From Amycolatopsis alba DSM 44262 (GTDB taxonomy: Bacteria; Actinomycetota; Actinomycetes; Mycobacteriales; Pseudonocardiaceae): DNA of 64,000 nt. The notes beneath the pieces were generated by a model, which searched no databases, was not told the origin of the DNA, and saw only the letters and a list, made by a program, of their open reading frames with translations. A program made the translations under genes and the position numbers. Numbering within the stretch: the stretch's first letter is position 1; every line of letters begins with the position of its first letter. Shown here piece after piece: positions 54,206 to 63,214 of the stretch. The DNA lies in NCBI RefSeq assembly GCF_000384215.1, contig NZ_KB913032.1:124001-188000 (forward strand). Reading direction: 5' to 3'.

Positions 54206-54643
54206 TCAGCAGTAGCTGCCGTAGCAGCTGTAGGTCGCCGTCGACGCCGCGACGATCGAAAAGATGAAGATGACGATGCCGACGAGGCAGCCGACACCGC
54301 CGATGATCGACGCGATCATGCACATCGTCCGCGTCGACCTCGACGCGTCCGCGGCGGCGGCGTAGTTGCCCTGCATCTTGTAGGTGTTGACCTCATTGGA
54401 CTTCATGATCGCGAAGATCGCGATGATCCAGCAGAGGAAGATGCAGCCGATCGCCCAGCCCTTGTAGTCCTTGATGGCGTTGATGTCGCCGCCACCACCG
54501 GGCATTCCGCCCGGCGCACCGTAGGGAGACGGCGCGCCGTACGGGGCGGGCTGGCCGTAGGGAGCGGGCATGCCACCGGAAGGCGGCCCGTAGCCAGGCT
54601 GCTGCTGTCCGTAGGGCTGCTGCTGGCCGTAGGGGTTGGTCAT
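54206..54643 (-). CDS. CD225/dispanin family protein 1
   Basis: A 145-residue protein with a YGQ/PYG-rich disordered N-terminus (about 1-55) and a CD225 domain. The first helix is GWAIGCIFLCWIIAIFAIMK, then SNEVNTYKMQGNY, and a second helix GGVGCLVGIVIFIFSIV. It has the two-helix membrane topology of IFITM-like dispanins. It ends YSCYGSYC. The function of bacterial members is not established. It is the last of a run of six genes of this kind. Confidence 0.85.
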   Translation of the reverse strand: MTNPYGQQQPYGQQQPGYGPPSGGMPAPYGQPAPYGAPSPYGAPGGMPGGGGDINAIKDYKGWAIGCIFLCWIIAIFAIMKSNEVNTYKMQGNYAAAADASRSTRTMCMIASIIGGVGCLVGIVIFIFSIVAASTATYSCYGSYC

Positions 54644-54670
54644 GTGAATGGTCCTCGTTGTTCTTTCGGG

Positions 54671-55144
54671 CTAGAACGCCGTCGCGACGGCCAGGATGAT
54701 CCAGAGAATGGAGAACAGGCAGCCGACGCCGCCGATGATCGAGGCGATCATGCACATGGTCTTCGTCGACTTCGACGCGTCCATGGCGGCGGCGTAGTTG
54801 CCCTGCATCTTGTAGGTGTTGACCTCATTGGACTTCATGATCGCGAAGATCGCGATGATCCAGCAGAGGAAGATGCAGCCGATCGCCCAGCCCTTGTAGT
54901 CGGGGATCGAGTTGATGTCCCCGCCACCGGGCATGCCGCCCGGAGCGCCATACGGCGCGGGCTGGCCGTACGGAGAGGGCTGACCGTACGGCGCGGGCTG
55001 GCCGTACGGCATGGGGTTCGCGCCCGAAGGCTGACCGTACGGTGCGGGCGTGGCGCCGGACGGGGGTCCGTATCCGGGCTGAGGCTGCTGGCCATAGGGC
55101 TGCTGCTGGCCGTAGCCGGGCTGCTGGCCGTACGGGTTCGTCAT
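54671..55144 (-). CDS. CD225/dispanin family protein 2
   Basis: A 157-residue close paralogue of the preceding protein, with a longer PYGQPAPYG repeat tract and an almost identical CD225 core (GWAIGCIFLCWIIAIFAIMK). The C-terminus diverges (LFSILWIILAVATAF). The ATG at 55144 follows GGGGAAC. The high nucleotide identity of the two cores (near 54370-54470 and 54790-54900) indicates recent duplication. Confidence 0.85.
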   Translation of the reverse strand: MTNPYGQQPGYGQQQPYGQQPQPGYGPPSGATPAPYGQPSGANPMPYGQPAPYGQPSPYGQPAPYGAPGGMPGGGDINSIPDYKGWAIGCIFLCWIIAIFAIMKSNEVNTYKMQGNYAAAMDASKSTKTMCMIASIIGGVGCLFSILWIILAVATAF

Positions 55145-55198
55145 CGGGTTCCCCACTTGTGTCGTGCTTCCCGGCGGGTGGATCCCGCCGGTCGTTCC

Positions 55199-56467
55199 TT
55201 ACTGCTGCGGCGTTCCGGGCCCGTTCGGCCCGTCCGCCCCCGGCAGCTGCTGCCTCAGCTGCTCCGGCGTGATCTTCTGCGTCGGCTCGGCTTCGTCGAA
55301 CCCGGACGGTGCCTGCTGAGGCTGCTGACCGGGGCGGAGGACCTGAGTCGGCTCGGGCTCCCCGAAGGCCGGTCCCGGCTGGGACTCCGGGGAAGGCGCC
55401 GCGGTTCCCGGCGGCTGCTGACCGAATGGCTGCGCCGGCGGCTGCTGGCCGAACGGCTGTTGCGGCTGCTGACCGAACGCCTGAGGCTGCTGGGGCTGCT
55501 GCCCGAACGGCGAGGGCTGCTGGGGCTGCGCGCCGAACGGCTGCTGCGGCTGCTGGCCGAACGGCGAGGGCGGTGCGGGGAATCCCGGATTCTGGCCGAA
55601 CACCGCCGGCGCGAGCGCGGCGGTGGCTTCGCCGGGGACGACGACGGTGCTGAGGATCTTGTCGGCGAACGTCTGCTTCTTCTGGTCCCACAGCGGCCAG
55701 AGGTAGCCGAGGCCGCAGACCCAGCCGTCCAGGTTGTGGCACAGGTCCCGGACAAAGGCCATCAGCGGGCCGATCGGCTGCCCGTCGACTTCGCGGACGA
55801 GCTTGATCTTCAGGATCTTCTTGCCGAGCGACTGACCGGTGGTGCCCATCTTGAACCATCGGTTGTAGACGGTCCAGCCGAGTCCCGCGAGGTAGCCGAT
55901 GCCGGTGATGATGCCGCCGACGACCGAATGCACGTTCGTGGCGACGATCGCGCCGATGATCGGGAGCACGACGATCGGACCGAAGTCGATCAAGGTCCCG
56001 GCCGCGCGCAGGCCCCAGTGGGCGTAATCGGTCTGCGGCCCGAACTGGGCGGCCTGGCCGAACGGCGCCTGCTGGCCCGGCTGCCCGAACGGCGCCTGCT
56101 GCTGGGACTGCTGCCCGAACGGCTGCTGCGGCTGCTGCGGCTGCTGCGCGCCGAACGGCTGCTGGGGCTGCGCGCCGAACGGCGACTGCTGTTGCGGTTG
56201 CTGCCCGAACGGTGAGGAAGGCTGCTCGCCGACGGCCTGCTGACCGAAGGGCGAGGACTGGTCACCCTGAGGAAGCTGCTGGCCGAACGGCGAAGGATGG
56301 TCACTCTGAGAAGGCTGCTGCCCGAACGGCGAGGGCTGCTCTCCCGATGGCGGTTGTCCGAACGGCTGCTGCGGCTGCGGTGACTGCTGCTGCCCGTCCC
56401 CCGGCTGGGGCCCGGATCCTGGTGGCGGCTGCTGTCCCGGCGGCTGCTGGCCGTAGGGAGTGGTCAT
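55199..56467 (-). CDS. RDD family membrane protein with FGQQ-repeat tails
   Basis: A 422-residue protein. Residues 1-145 and 280-380 are low-complexity PFGQQPQQ repeats. Between them lies an RDD domain (LRAAGTLIDFGPIVVLPIIG, KMGTTGQSLGKKILKIKLVR) with about three membrane helices. The ATG at 56467 follows GAGGGG. RDD proteins are of uncertain, possibly transport, function. The Gln/Pro tails resemble the N-termini of the neighbouring dispanins and may form a shared interaction surface. Confidence 0.83.
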   Translation of the reverse strand: MTTPYGQQPPGQQPPPGSGPQPGDGQQQSPQPQQPFGQPPSGEQPSPFGQQPSQSDHPSPFGQQLPQGDQSSPFGQQAVGEQPSSPFGQQPQQQSPFGAQPQQPFGAQQPQQPQQPFGQQSQQQAPFGQPGQQAPFGQAAQFGPQTDYAHWGLRAAGTLIDFGPIVVLPIIGAIVATNVHSVVGGIITGIGYLAGLGWTVYNRWFKMGTTGQSLGKKILKIKLVREVDGQPIGPLMAFVRDLCHNLDGWVCGLGYLWPLWDQKKQTFADKILSTVVVPGEATAALAPAVFGQNPGFPAPPSPFGQQPQQPFGAQPQQPSPFGQQPQQPQAFGQQPQQPFGQQPPAQPFGQQPPGTAAPSPESQPGPAFGEPEPTQVLRPGQQPQQAPSGFDEAEPTQKITPEQLRQQLPGADGPNGPGTPQQ

Positions 56468-56615
56468 CGAAATCCCCTCGCTGGTTCCTCGCCCCCTGGC
56501 GCACGGGGCCTCGTGCGGCGAACCGGGCTGAATGTACGGCATGGATACACACCGAGCAGACCGGTGCGCGGGAGCGTACTCGGTGCCACCGACGATCCGG
56601 GCCTCGGCCCGGCAC

Positions 56616-57068
56616 TCAGACGTAGAGCGAGGTGAACGGGGCGAAGGGCAGGTTACGGATGACGAACCAGACGACGAACACGACGCCGAACGCGAGCGGC
56701 GTCCAACGCCAGTGCAGCCAGCTGTCGACAGATCTGCCTCGGAGCCTGCCGACCGCCCAGGCGACGGTGCTCCAGACGAGCAGCAGAAGGATCACAAAGG
56801 ACACCGCGTTGTAGTGCAGCGCGGCGGGGATGTCCCCGTGCAGCGCGCTGTAGACCATGCGCATGCCACCGCAGCCGGGGCACGCGATGCCCAGCACGGC
56901 TTTGGTGGGACAGACCGGAAGCGGTCCGCCGGGGGTGGTGGGATCGCCGAGCAAGAGGACGACGCAGCCCGCCGCGGCGCCGGCGGCGACGGCGAGGGGC
57001 GGCCCCAGCGCGCGGGTCCGTGCTTTGAACCCGCGCGCCGGGAATCCCGTATAGACGGACGTCGTCAC
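56616..57068 (-). CDS. DUF2752 membrane protein
   Basis: A 150-residue protein with three or four hydrophobic segments. The DUF2752 core is VCPTKAVLGIACPGCGGMRM, with a C-P-x-C-G-G motif that could bind metal or haem. The GTG at 57068 overlaps the stop of dispanin 3 (GTGA), so they are co-translated. DUF2752 and CD225 genes are often adjacent in actinobacteria; the function is unknown. Confidence 0.83.
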   Translation of the reverse strand: MTTSVYTGFPARGFKARTRALGPPLAVAAGAAAGCVVLLLGDPTTPGGPLPVCPTKAVLGIACPGCGGMRMVYSALHGDIPAALHYNAVSFVILLLLVWSTVAWAVGRLRGRSVDSWLHWRWTPLAFGVVFVVWFVIRNLPFAPFTSLYV

Positions 57069-57415
57069 GGCGTGAAACTTCCCGCCGACGCGCCGATGAT
57101 GATCATCACCACGATGAAGATGATGTACAGCAGGAAAAGACCGCCGGTGGCGATCGCTCCCCACATGGACCACTTCTTCGCGTCGTCGGCGGCCTTCTGG
57201 GCTTCGGCGTGGAAGCCCTGCGCCCACAACGTCTGCACCTGGCTCGACTTCACGATCGCCACGATACCCAGCGGCAAGCAGCACAGCACCGTGCAGAGAA
57301 TGGCCCACACCAGGTTGTTGTCCGGCGGAGGACCGTAGTTCGGCACGCCGCCGTAGTACGGCTGCTGCGGCGGTGGCCCGCCCGGAGGCGGGTAGTTCGG
57401 GTACTGGTCGGTCAT
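57065..57415 (-). CDS. CD225/dispanin family protein 3
   Basis: A 116-residue protein: a Pro/Tyr-rich N-terminus (about 1-30) and a CD225 domain of a second subtype. The first helix is NNLVWAILCTVLCCLPLGIV, followed by AIVKSSQVQTLWAQG and a C-terminal helix LFLLYIIFIVVMIIIGAS. The CC pair is the typical palmitoylation-like cysteine position of eukaryotic IFITMs. It is co-translated with the DUF2752 gene. Confidence 0.85.
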   Translation of the reverse strand: MTDQYPNYPPPGGPPPQQPYYGGVPNYGPPPDNNLVWAILCTVLCCLPLGIVAIVKSSQVQTLWAQGFHAEAQKAADDAKKWSMWGAIATGGLFLLYIIFIVVMIIIGASAGSFTP

Positions 57416-57440
57416 GAGGTCTCCCCCTCGGTCTGCGGGA

Positions 57441-57782
57441 TCAGCGGTAGTTGTTCACGTCCACCGAAGCCGCGAAGACGCCGAGGACGACGAACAGCAG
57501 AATGTACAGAGCGATGAGCACGCCGCCGACGATGGCCGCGATGATCGACCACTTCTTGGCGGCGTCGGCCGCTTCCTGTGCGGCGGCGGGCTGGCCCTGC
57601 GCCCAGAGGGTGTTCACCTGGTTCGCCTTGACGATCGCGACGATGCCGAAGGGCAGGCAGCACAGGATCGTGGTGAGGATCGCCCACACCAGGTTGTTGT
57701 TGGGCGGCGGGCCGGGGTTGTTGAAGCCGCCACCGCCCTGAGGGTCGCCGGAGTAGTTGGGCAGGCCCTGGTTGTCGGTCAT
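57441..57782 (-). CDS. CD225/dispanin family protein 4
   Basis: A 113-residue paralogue of dispanin 3: Gly/Pro-rich N-terminus, first helix NNLVWAILTTILCCLPFGIV, then AIVKANQVNTLWAQGQ and a second helix GGVLIALYILLFVVLGVFAA. It is the first gene of the six-gene run, so the operon promoter should lie in the 156-base gap before era. Confidence 0.85.
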   Translation of the reverse strand: MTDNQGLPNYSGDPQGGGGFNNPGPPPNNNLVWAILTTILCCLPFGIVAIVKANQVNTLWAQGQPAAAQEAADAAKKWSIIAAIVGGVLIALYILLFVVLGVFAASVDVNNYR

Positions 57783-57938
57783 TTACCGCTTTCCCTTCAC
57801 GAATGAGATGTGGAAATCGCCCCGCGCGCCGCCGCCCGATCAGCGATCACGGGGGTCGAGGAGTGAGACTCTAAGGTCACCCGTCCGGTTCCACACCGTC
57901 AATCGGTCTCCGCGACCGAATCGAGACATTCCGTTAAG

Positions 57939-58838
57939 TCAGAAGCCCAGCCGTCGCAACTGACGGGGGTCGCGCTGCCACTCTTTGGCAACTTTGATGT
58001 GCAGGTCGAGGTAGACCTTCGAACCGAGAAGGCCTTCGATCTGCTGCCGGGCGCGGGCGCCGACGTCCTTGAGACGCTCACCCTTGTGCCCGAGGATGAT
58101 GCCCTTCTGGCTCGGCCGTTCCACATAGAGGAACGCGTGCACGTCGATCATGTCGTCCCTGCCCTCGTGTGGCAGCATCTCTTCGACGGTGACGGCGATC
58201 GAGTGCGGGAGTTCGTCCCGGACACCTTCCAGCGCGGCCTCGCGGATCAGCTCGGCGACCAGGGTCTGCTCGGGCTCGTCGGTGAGTTCACCGCCCGGAT
58301 ACAGCTGCGGGCCTTCGGGAAGATGACGCACCAGCAGGTCCGCGAGCGCGCCGACCTGGAAACCGTCCACAGCGGACACCGGGATGAGTTCGGCGAACTC
58401 CATGACCTCCTGCAGGGCGAGCAGCTGCTCGGCGACCTGTTCGGGTTTCACGAGATCCGTCTTGGTGACGACGCCGATCACCGGGGTCCGCTTGGCGATC
58501 TTCTTGAGCTCGGCGGCGATGAACCGGTCGCCGGGGCCGACCTTTTCGTTGGCAGGCACGCAAAGCCCGACAACGTCCACTTCGGACCATGTCGAGTGGA
58601 CGATGTCGTTGAGGCGCTCGCCGAGCAGGGTCCTCGGCCGGTGCAGCCCCGGCGTGTCGATGATCACCAGCTGGGCGTCGTCGCGGTGGACGATGCCGCG
58701 GATGGCGTGCCGGGTAGTCTGCGGTTTGCTGGAGGTGATCGCCACCTTGCTGCCGACGAGCGCGTTGGTCAGCGTCGATTTGCCCGCGTTGGGCCGCCCG
58801 ACGAAGCAGGCGAAACCGGAACGGTGCGGCTCGGTCAT
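57939..58838 (-). CDS. era: GTPase Era
   Basis: A 299-residue Ras-like GTPase for 16S rRNA maturation and 30S assembly. G-motifs: GRPNAGKST (G1), DTPGLHRP (G3) and TKTD (G4). The C-terminal KH domain carries the GHKGERLKDVG loop (ILGHKGERLKDVGARARQQI). The start ATG overlaps the preceding stop (TGATG). It belongs to the ybeY-CBS-era operon conserved in actinobacteria. Confidence 0.96.
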   Translation of the reverse strand: MTEPHRSGFACFVGRPNAGKSTLTNALVGSKVAITSSKPQTTRHAIRGIVHRDDAQLVIIDTPGLHRPRTLLGERLNDIVHSTWSEVDVVGLCVPANEKVGPGDRFIAAELKKIAKRTPVIGVVTKTDLVKPEQVAEQLLALQEVMEFAELIPVSAVDGFQVGALADLLVRHLPEGPQLYPGGELTDEPEQTLVAELIREAALEGVRDELPHSIAVTVEEMLPHEGRDDMIDVHAFLYVERPSQKGIILGHKGERLKDVGARARQQIEGLLGSKVYLDLHIKVAKEWQRDPRQLRRLGF

Positions 58839-59173
58839 CAGTTCAGCACCTTGCCACTGGGATCGGCGAGATAAATGGGCGCCGTTTCGGCGATGTCGCG
58901 GACCGCGTGCACGGAAGCCTCCTTGAGCAGGCCTTCGGCGGTGACCACGACGGCGGCTTCGATTCCTTCGGCTCCGCTCGAAACAGCGGCGGCGACGGCG
59001 GCCTGCAGCGCGGTGAGCTTGAATGACGGCTGGTCGACCGTGCTCGCCGCGTAGGTGCGGCCGTCGGTGTCGCGCAGCGCGGCACCCTCCTCGGCCTGGG
59101 TGCGGGCTCGCGCGGACCTGGCCAGGGTCACCAGCTTCTCGTCCTCGGCGTCCAGCTCAGGCATGTTCGACAC
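58838..59173 (-). CDS. Cytidine deaminase-fold protein without zinc motifs
   Basis: A 111-residue protein resembling the deaminase fold (TLARSARARTQAEEGAALRD, QPSFKLTALQAAVAAAVSSG). It lacks the HAE/CAE and PCxxC zinc motifs, so it is probably not an active deaminase. Start GTG 59173 is chosen because AAAGGGA precedes it; ATG 59164 and ATG 59188 are alternatives. It occupies the place of Rv2365c between era and the CBS protein and overlaps both neighbours. Confidence 0.72.
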   Translation of the reverse strand: MSNMPELDAEDEKLVTLARSARARTQAEEGAALRDTDGRTYAASTVDQPSFKLTALQAAVAAAVSSGAEGIEAAVVVTAEGLLKEASVHAVRDIAETAPIYLADPSGKVLN

Positions 59174-60509
59174 TTCTGTCCCTTTCATCGGGCTGTGGGA
59201 CGCGGGTGCGACGCCTGCCCTGTGCCGCGTCGGTCACCGCGTCCGCGTCGGCGGGGTGGACGACCACCGTGGTGATCCGCATCCGCCCGCGCCGGTCCTT
59301 ACCGCCTTCGGCGAACAGCCGAAGTCCGGCGACCTCGGCTTCGGCCCCCGGCAGCGGGACCCTACCCAGTCGCTCGGCGAGCAGCCCGCCCACGGTCTCC
59401 ACGTCGTGGTCTTCGAGATCGATCCCGAACAGTTCGCCCAGGTCGTCGATCGAGAGCCGGGACGAGACGCGGACCGCGCCGTTGTCGAGTTCTTCGACCT
59501 CGGGGCGTTCGTCGGTGTCGGATTCGTCGGTGATCTCGCCGACGATCTCCTCGAGGATGTCCTCGATGGTGAGCAGGCCCGCGGTGCCGCCGTACTCGTC
59601 GACGGCGATGGCCATGTGGTTGTGCGAGACCTGCATCTCCTTGAGCAGGTCGTCGAGCCGCTTCGAGTCCGGCACGAAGCTCGCCGGGTTCATCAGCTCC
59701 TCGACCTGGCGCTGCGGTCCGCCCTCGGCCATGTACGCGGGCATGAGGTCCTTGATGTTGACCACGCCGGCGACGTCGTCGACGGAGTCGCCGATCACCG
59801 GCAGCCGGGTGAACCCGGTGCGCAGGGCCAGCGCGAGCGCCTGGCGCACGGTCTTGTCGTGCTCGATCCAGACGATCTCCGTGCGCGGCACCATGACCTC
59901 ACGCGCGACGGTGTCGCCGAGTTCGAACACCGAGTGGATCATCTCGCGTTCGGATTCCTCGACGACGCCGCGTTCCTGGGCGAGGTCGACCAGCTCGCGC
60001 AGTTCGACTTCGGAGGTGAACGGGCCTTCGCGGAAGCCGCGACCAGGGGTGATGGCGTTACCGAGGACGATCAGCAGCCTGCTGAGCGGGCCGAGGATGG
60101 AGCCGAGGACGCGGACGGGGCCCGCGACGACGAGACCGATCCGGTACGGGTGCTGGCGGCCGAGGGTGCGCGGGCCGACCCCGATGAGCACGTAACTCAC
60201 CACGACCATCACACCCGCGGCGACGACGACGGCCAGCCACAGCGGCCGGATCCAGCGGAGGATGTCGACGGTGACCAGCACGGTGGCGGTCAGCTCGCAG
60301 GTCATCCGCAGCAACAGGATCAGGTTGATGTGGCGGCGGCGTTCGGCGATGACCAGTGCGAGCTGGCGGGCGCCGGGGCGGCCGAGCCGGACGAGGCCGT
60401 CGGCGCGGGCCTTGGAGACCGTGCTGACGGCCGCGTCGGCGGCCGCGAACACCCCGGCGAGCAGGATCAGCGCGATGGCGATGATCAGCAGAGCCGTGGG
60501 ACTGCCCAT
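59157..60509 (-). CDS. CNNM/CBS/CorC-HlyC membrane protein (hemolysin family)
   Basis: A 450-residue protein with a DUF21/CNNM membrane domain (about 1-190, three to four helices), a CBS pair (VMVPRTEIVWIEHD, FTRLPVIGDSVDDVAG) and a C-terminal CorC_HlyC FAD-like domain (VETVGGLLAERLGRVPLPG). Family members are magnesium/cobalt efflux or transport proteins. It corresponds to Rv2366c by gene order. It is 11 bases downstream of ybeY. Confidence 0.92.
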   Translation of the reverse strand: MGSPTALLIIAIALILLAGVFAAADAAVSTVSKARADGLVRLGRPGARQLALVIAERRRHINLILLLRMTCELTATVLVTVDILRWIRPLWLAVVVAAGVMVVVSYVLIGVGPRTLGRQHPYRIGLVVAGPVRVLGSILGPLSRLLIVLGNAITPGRGFREGPFTSEVELRELVDLAQERGVVEESEREMIHSVFELGDTVAREVMVPRTEIVWIEHDKTVRQALALALRTGFTRLPVIGDSVDDVAGVVNIKDLMPAYMAEGGPQRQVEELMNPASFVPDSKRLDDLLKEMQVSHNHMAIAVDEYGGTAGLLTIEDILEEIVGEITDESDTDERPEVEELDNGAVRVSSRLSIDDLGELFGIDLEDHDVETVGGLLAERLGRVPLPGAEAEVAGLRLFAEGGKDRRGRMRITTVVVHPADADAVTDAAQGRRRTRVPQPDERDRSVEHA

Positions 60510-60520
60510 TTCGGTGCCGC

Positions 60521-61075
60521 CTAGGCCGGAGGTTCGTCGGCGGGCACGGTGTCGAGACCGGCCGTGCCGAGGAGCCTGTCGTCCGCGGTGCGCTGCGCGT
60601 CACGGCGGTTGTGCGCGGCCACGGCCGCCTGGAACTCGCCGAGGATCCGCTTCTGCAGACCGAACATCTCGCGTTCTTCGGCGGGTTCGGCGTGGTCGTA
60701 GCCGAGCAGGTGCAGCACGCCGTGCGTGGTGAGCAGGTGCAGCTCGTCGATCAGCGCGTGACCGGCCGTCTTGGCCTGGTCCTTCGCGAACGCCGGGCAC
60801 AGCACGATGTCGCCGAGCAGCGCGGGTGAGGCGTCGGGCGCGTCGGGGCGGCGCGACGAGTCGAGCTCGTCCATCGGGAAGGCCATCACGTCGGTGGGAC
60901 CCGGCAGGTCCATCCAGCGTTCGTGCAGGTCTTCCATCACCTCGAGGGTGACGAGCAGGATGGACAGCTCGGCGAGCGGGCTGACCTCCATCTTGTCGAG
61001 TGCGAACCGCGCGGCCGACACGATCGAGGTCTCGTCGACGTTCACGCCCGATTCATTGGCGATCTCGATGCTCAT
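60521..61075 (-). CDS. ybeY: Endoribonuclease YbeY
   Basis: A 184-residue metalloprotein for 16S rRNA 3' maturation and ribosome quality control. The zinc motif H-x3-H-x5-H is seen as [15 protein letters not shown], preceded by [12 protein letters not shown]. The C-terminus has about 30 extra residues. The ATG is at 61075, 73 bases downstream of phoH. Confidence 0.95.
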   Translation of the reverse strand: MSIEIANESGVNVDETSIVSAARFALDKMEVSPLAELSILLVTLEVMEDLHERWMDLPGPTDVMAFPMDELDSSRRPDAPDASPALLGDIVLCPAFAKDQAKTAGHALIDELHLLTTHGVLHLLGYDHAEPAEEREMFGLQKRILGEFQAAVAAHNRRDAQRTADDRLLGTAGLDTVPADEPPA

Positions 61076-61148
61076 TTTTCATCCCCGATGCTGCGCGCGG
61101 CCGGAAACGCGCGCGCCTTGGTCACTGCGGGCGACGGGCGCTCACTCC

Positions 61149-62231
61149 TCATCTCCGCTGCCCTTTCCAGCCACTGCCCTGGTTCTGGCTGTCCTGCAGC
61201 GCCTGCCACTTCTCGTACGCGTCGACGATGTCGCCGACGAGCTTGTGCCGCACCACGTCCTGGCTGGTGAGCTGGGCGAAGTGCAGGTCCTCGACACCTT
61301 CGAGGATGTCCCGGACCACCCGCAGGCCGCTCTTCTGGCCGCTGGGGAGGTCGACCTGGGTGACGTCGCCGGTGACGACGATCTTGGCGCCGAAGCCGAG
61401 CCGGGTGAGGAACATCTTCATCTGTTCCGGCGTGGTGTTCTGCGCTTCGTCGAGGATGATGAAGGCGTCGTTGAGGGTGCGGCCGCGCATGTACGCGAGC
61501 GGCGCGATCTCGATGGTGCCGGCCTGCATCAGCCGCGGGATCGACTCGGGCTCGACCATGTCGTGCAGCGCGTCGTAGAGCGGGCGCAGGTACGGGTCGA
61601 TCTTCTCGTTGAGCGTGCCCGGCAGATAGCCGAGGCGCTCGCCCGCTTCGACCGCGGGCCGGGTCAGCACGATGCGGGTGACCTGCTTGGCCTGCAGCGC
61701 CTGGACGGCCTTGGCCATGGCGAGGTACGTCTTGCCGGTACCGGCGGGGCCGATCCCGAAGACGATGGTGTGCTTGTCGATGGCGTCGACGTAGCGCTTC
61801 TGGTTGAGCGTCTTGGGCCGGATGGTCTTGCCGCGCCGGGAGATGATGTTCATGCTCAGCACTTCGGCCGGCGACTCGGAGTCGCCGGTGGAGAGCATGC
61901 CGACGGTGCGGCGGACGGTGGCCGGGTCGACCTGCTGGCCGCGGCCGGCGAGCGTCACGAGTTCGGCGAAGACACGTTCGGCGAAGGCGACGTCGGCGGG
62001 GGCGCCGGTCAGGGTGACCTCGTTGCCCCGGACGTGGACGTCGGCGGCGAGGAGCTCTTCGGCGACACGGAGGTTTTCGTCCCTCGAGCCGAGCAGGCTG
62101 AGCGCGGCGGCGTCGGGGATGGGGAATCGGGACTGGGCCGCTTCGGTGACGGCGGCCTCGTCGGCCTTCGACGGTGTGACGTCCGCGGGAACGTCGGGTC
62201 GGGCGGCTTCACCCGGTACGGTTCCGGCCAC
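61149..62231 (-). CDS. phoH: PhoH family ATPase
   Basis: A 360-residue cytoplasmic ATPase. It has an N-terminal KH-like part (about 40-110) and an ATPase domain with P-loop [13 protein letters not shown] and Walker [20 protein letters not shown]. It is thought to act in RNA metabolism with YbeY. The GTG start is at 62231. It corresponds to M. tuberculosis phoH1 and leads the ybeY-CBS-era operon. Confidence 0.94.
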   Translation of the reverse strand: MAGTVPGEAARPDVPADVTPSKADEAAVTEAAQSRFPIPDAAALSLLGSRDENLRVAEELLAADVHVRGNEVTLTGAPADVAFAERVFAELVTLAGRGQQVDPATVRRTVGMLSTGDSESPAEVLSMNIISRRGKTIRPKTLNQKRYVDAIDKHTIVFGIGPAGTGKTYLAMAKAVQALQAKQVTRIVLTRPAVEAGERLGYLPGTLNEKIDPYLRPLYDALHDMVEPESIPRLMQAGTIEIAPLAYMRGRTLNDAFIILDEAQNTTPEQMKMFLTRLGFGAKIVVTGDVTQVDLPSGQKSGLRVVRDILEGVEDLHFAQLTSQDVVRHKLVGDIVDAYEKWQALQDSQNQGSGWKGQRR

Positions 62232-62345
62232 GTGGCCTCGGGCCTACTTCCTGCGCTTACGCTGCGATTTTCAACAACACTGACAAGGTCGATGTTACTG
62301 GTTGCGGGTGTCGGCACGCAGTCCGGTTTCTCCAGGCCGCGCGCT

Positions 62346-62696
62346 TCAGCGTCCGAAATGCCCCAGCTGCTCGCCGCCGAGCACGTGCGCGTGCACGTGG
62401 AAGACGGTCTGGCCGGCGTCACCGTCGGTGTTGAACACCACCCGATAGCCCGACTCCGCGATCCCCTCGAGCTCCGCCACCTTGCGCGCCGCCAAGGCGA
62501 TGTCGGCGAGCACCTGCGGGTCCGCCGCCGCCAGCTCGGCGACGTTCCGGTACCGCTTCTTCGGCACCACGAGCACATGCACCCGCGCCTGCGGCGCTAT
62601 GTCCCGAAACGCATACGTCGTCGCGTCCTCGTACACCTTGTCGGACGGGATCTCGCCCGCGATGATCCGCTCGAACAACGTCTCCGCGTCACTCAT
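62346..62696 (-). CDS. HIT domain (histidine triad) protein
   Basis: A 116-residue HINT-type nucleotide hydrolase/transferase. The triad motif is TVFHVHAHVLGG, with FERIIAGEIPSDKVYED and HVLVVPKKRYRNVAEL upstream. It hydrolyses AMP-linked phosphoramidates. The ATG is at 62696. It is 114 bases upstream of phoH and may share its transcript. Confidence 0.93.
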   Translation of the reverse strand: MSDAETLFERIIAGEIPSDKVYEDATTYAFRDIAPQARVHVLVVPKKRYRNVAELAAADPQVLADIALAARKVAELEGIAESGYRVVFNTDGDAGQTVFHVHAHVLGGEQLGHFGR

Positions 62697-63214
62697 CCCC
62701 CCACCCTATCCCCCACCCGCCCCCCCAAGTACGTGAAGGCAGATGGCCGTCATCCGTGATCAGACGGACGACACACGTGATCGGACGGACAACTCCCTCA
62801 CCAGGCGAGGGCCGCCAGGCCCTACGCCGATACCAAAGACCAGCAGCCACCTACACGCTTCGCTGCGGGGCTGCCAACCGCCGCCGGACGCACCGTGGGG
62901 GTCCGGGGGGCTCGGCCCCCCGGTGCAACACGCGGAACCGCGCCGCGGCGCGAATTTGGGGCGTAGCAATGAGCGAAGCGACTTGCGAAGCCCCCAAATG
63001 AAGACGCCGCGGCGCGGTGGAGCCTGGGGGTCGCTCCACCGCCGCCGCGGCTCCGCCGGACCGAGGGGGGAGGTGCCCGGCGGGGATTCACGCACGCGAC
63101 TGGGCTTCAACCCCCAGTGGCGCGCCGAAACCGTGTGTTGCGCGTCAGTTAACGAGAGTAACGGCTGTTTGCGTGATCGCGCCATAACCGGCCGCAAATT
63201 AGTGGGGTGTTTTT
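62697..63214. other. 518-base palindrome-rich intergenic region
   Basis: No supported gene. Contents include a GTACGTGAAGGC half-site (62729-62740), two 21-bp repeat units, a 9-bp hairpin CCGGGGGGC-TCG-GCCCCCCGG (62903-62923), and CGCCGCGGCGCG twice (62941-62952, 63005-63016). Between the last two an inverted repeat ATTTGGGG...CCCCCAAAT contains GCGAAGC twice. Near 63145-63215 the DNA is AT-richer and could hold the HIT promoter or rsmE terminator. Confidence 0.55.
62750..62791. repeat. 21-bp tandem repeat array (2 units)
   Basis: TCATCCGTGATCAGACGGACG (21 bp, 62750-62770) is followed directly by a second 21-bp unit starting ACACACGTGATC at 62771-62791. Both match the consensus of the arrays at 16907-17022 and 38953-39015. 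It lies upstream of the HIT gene. Confidence 0.75.
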
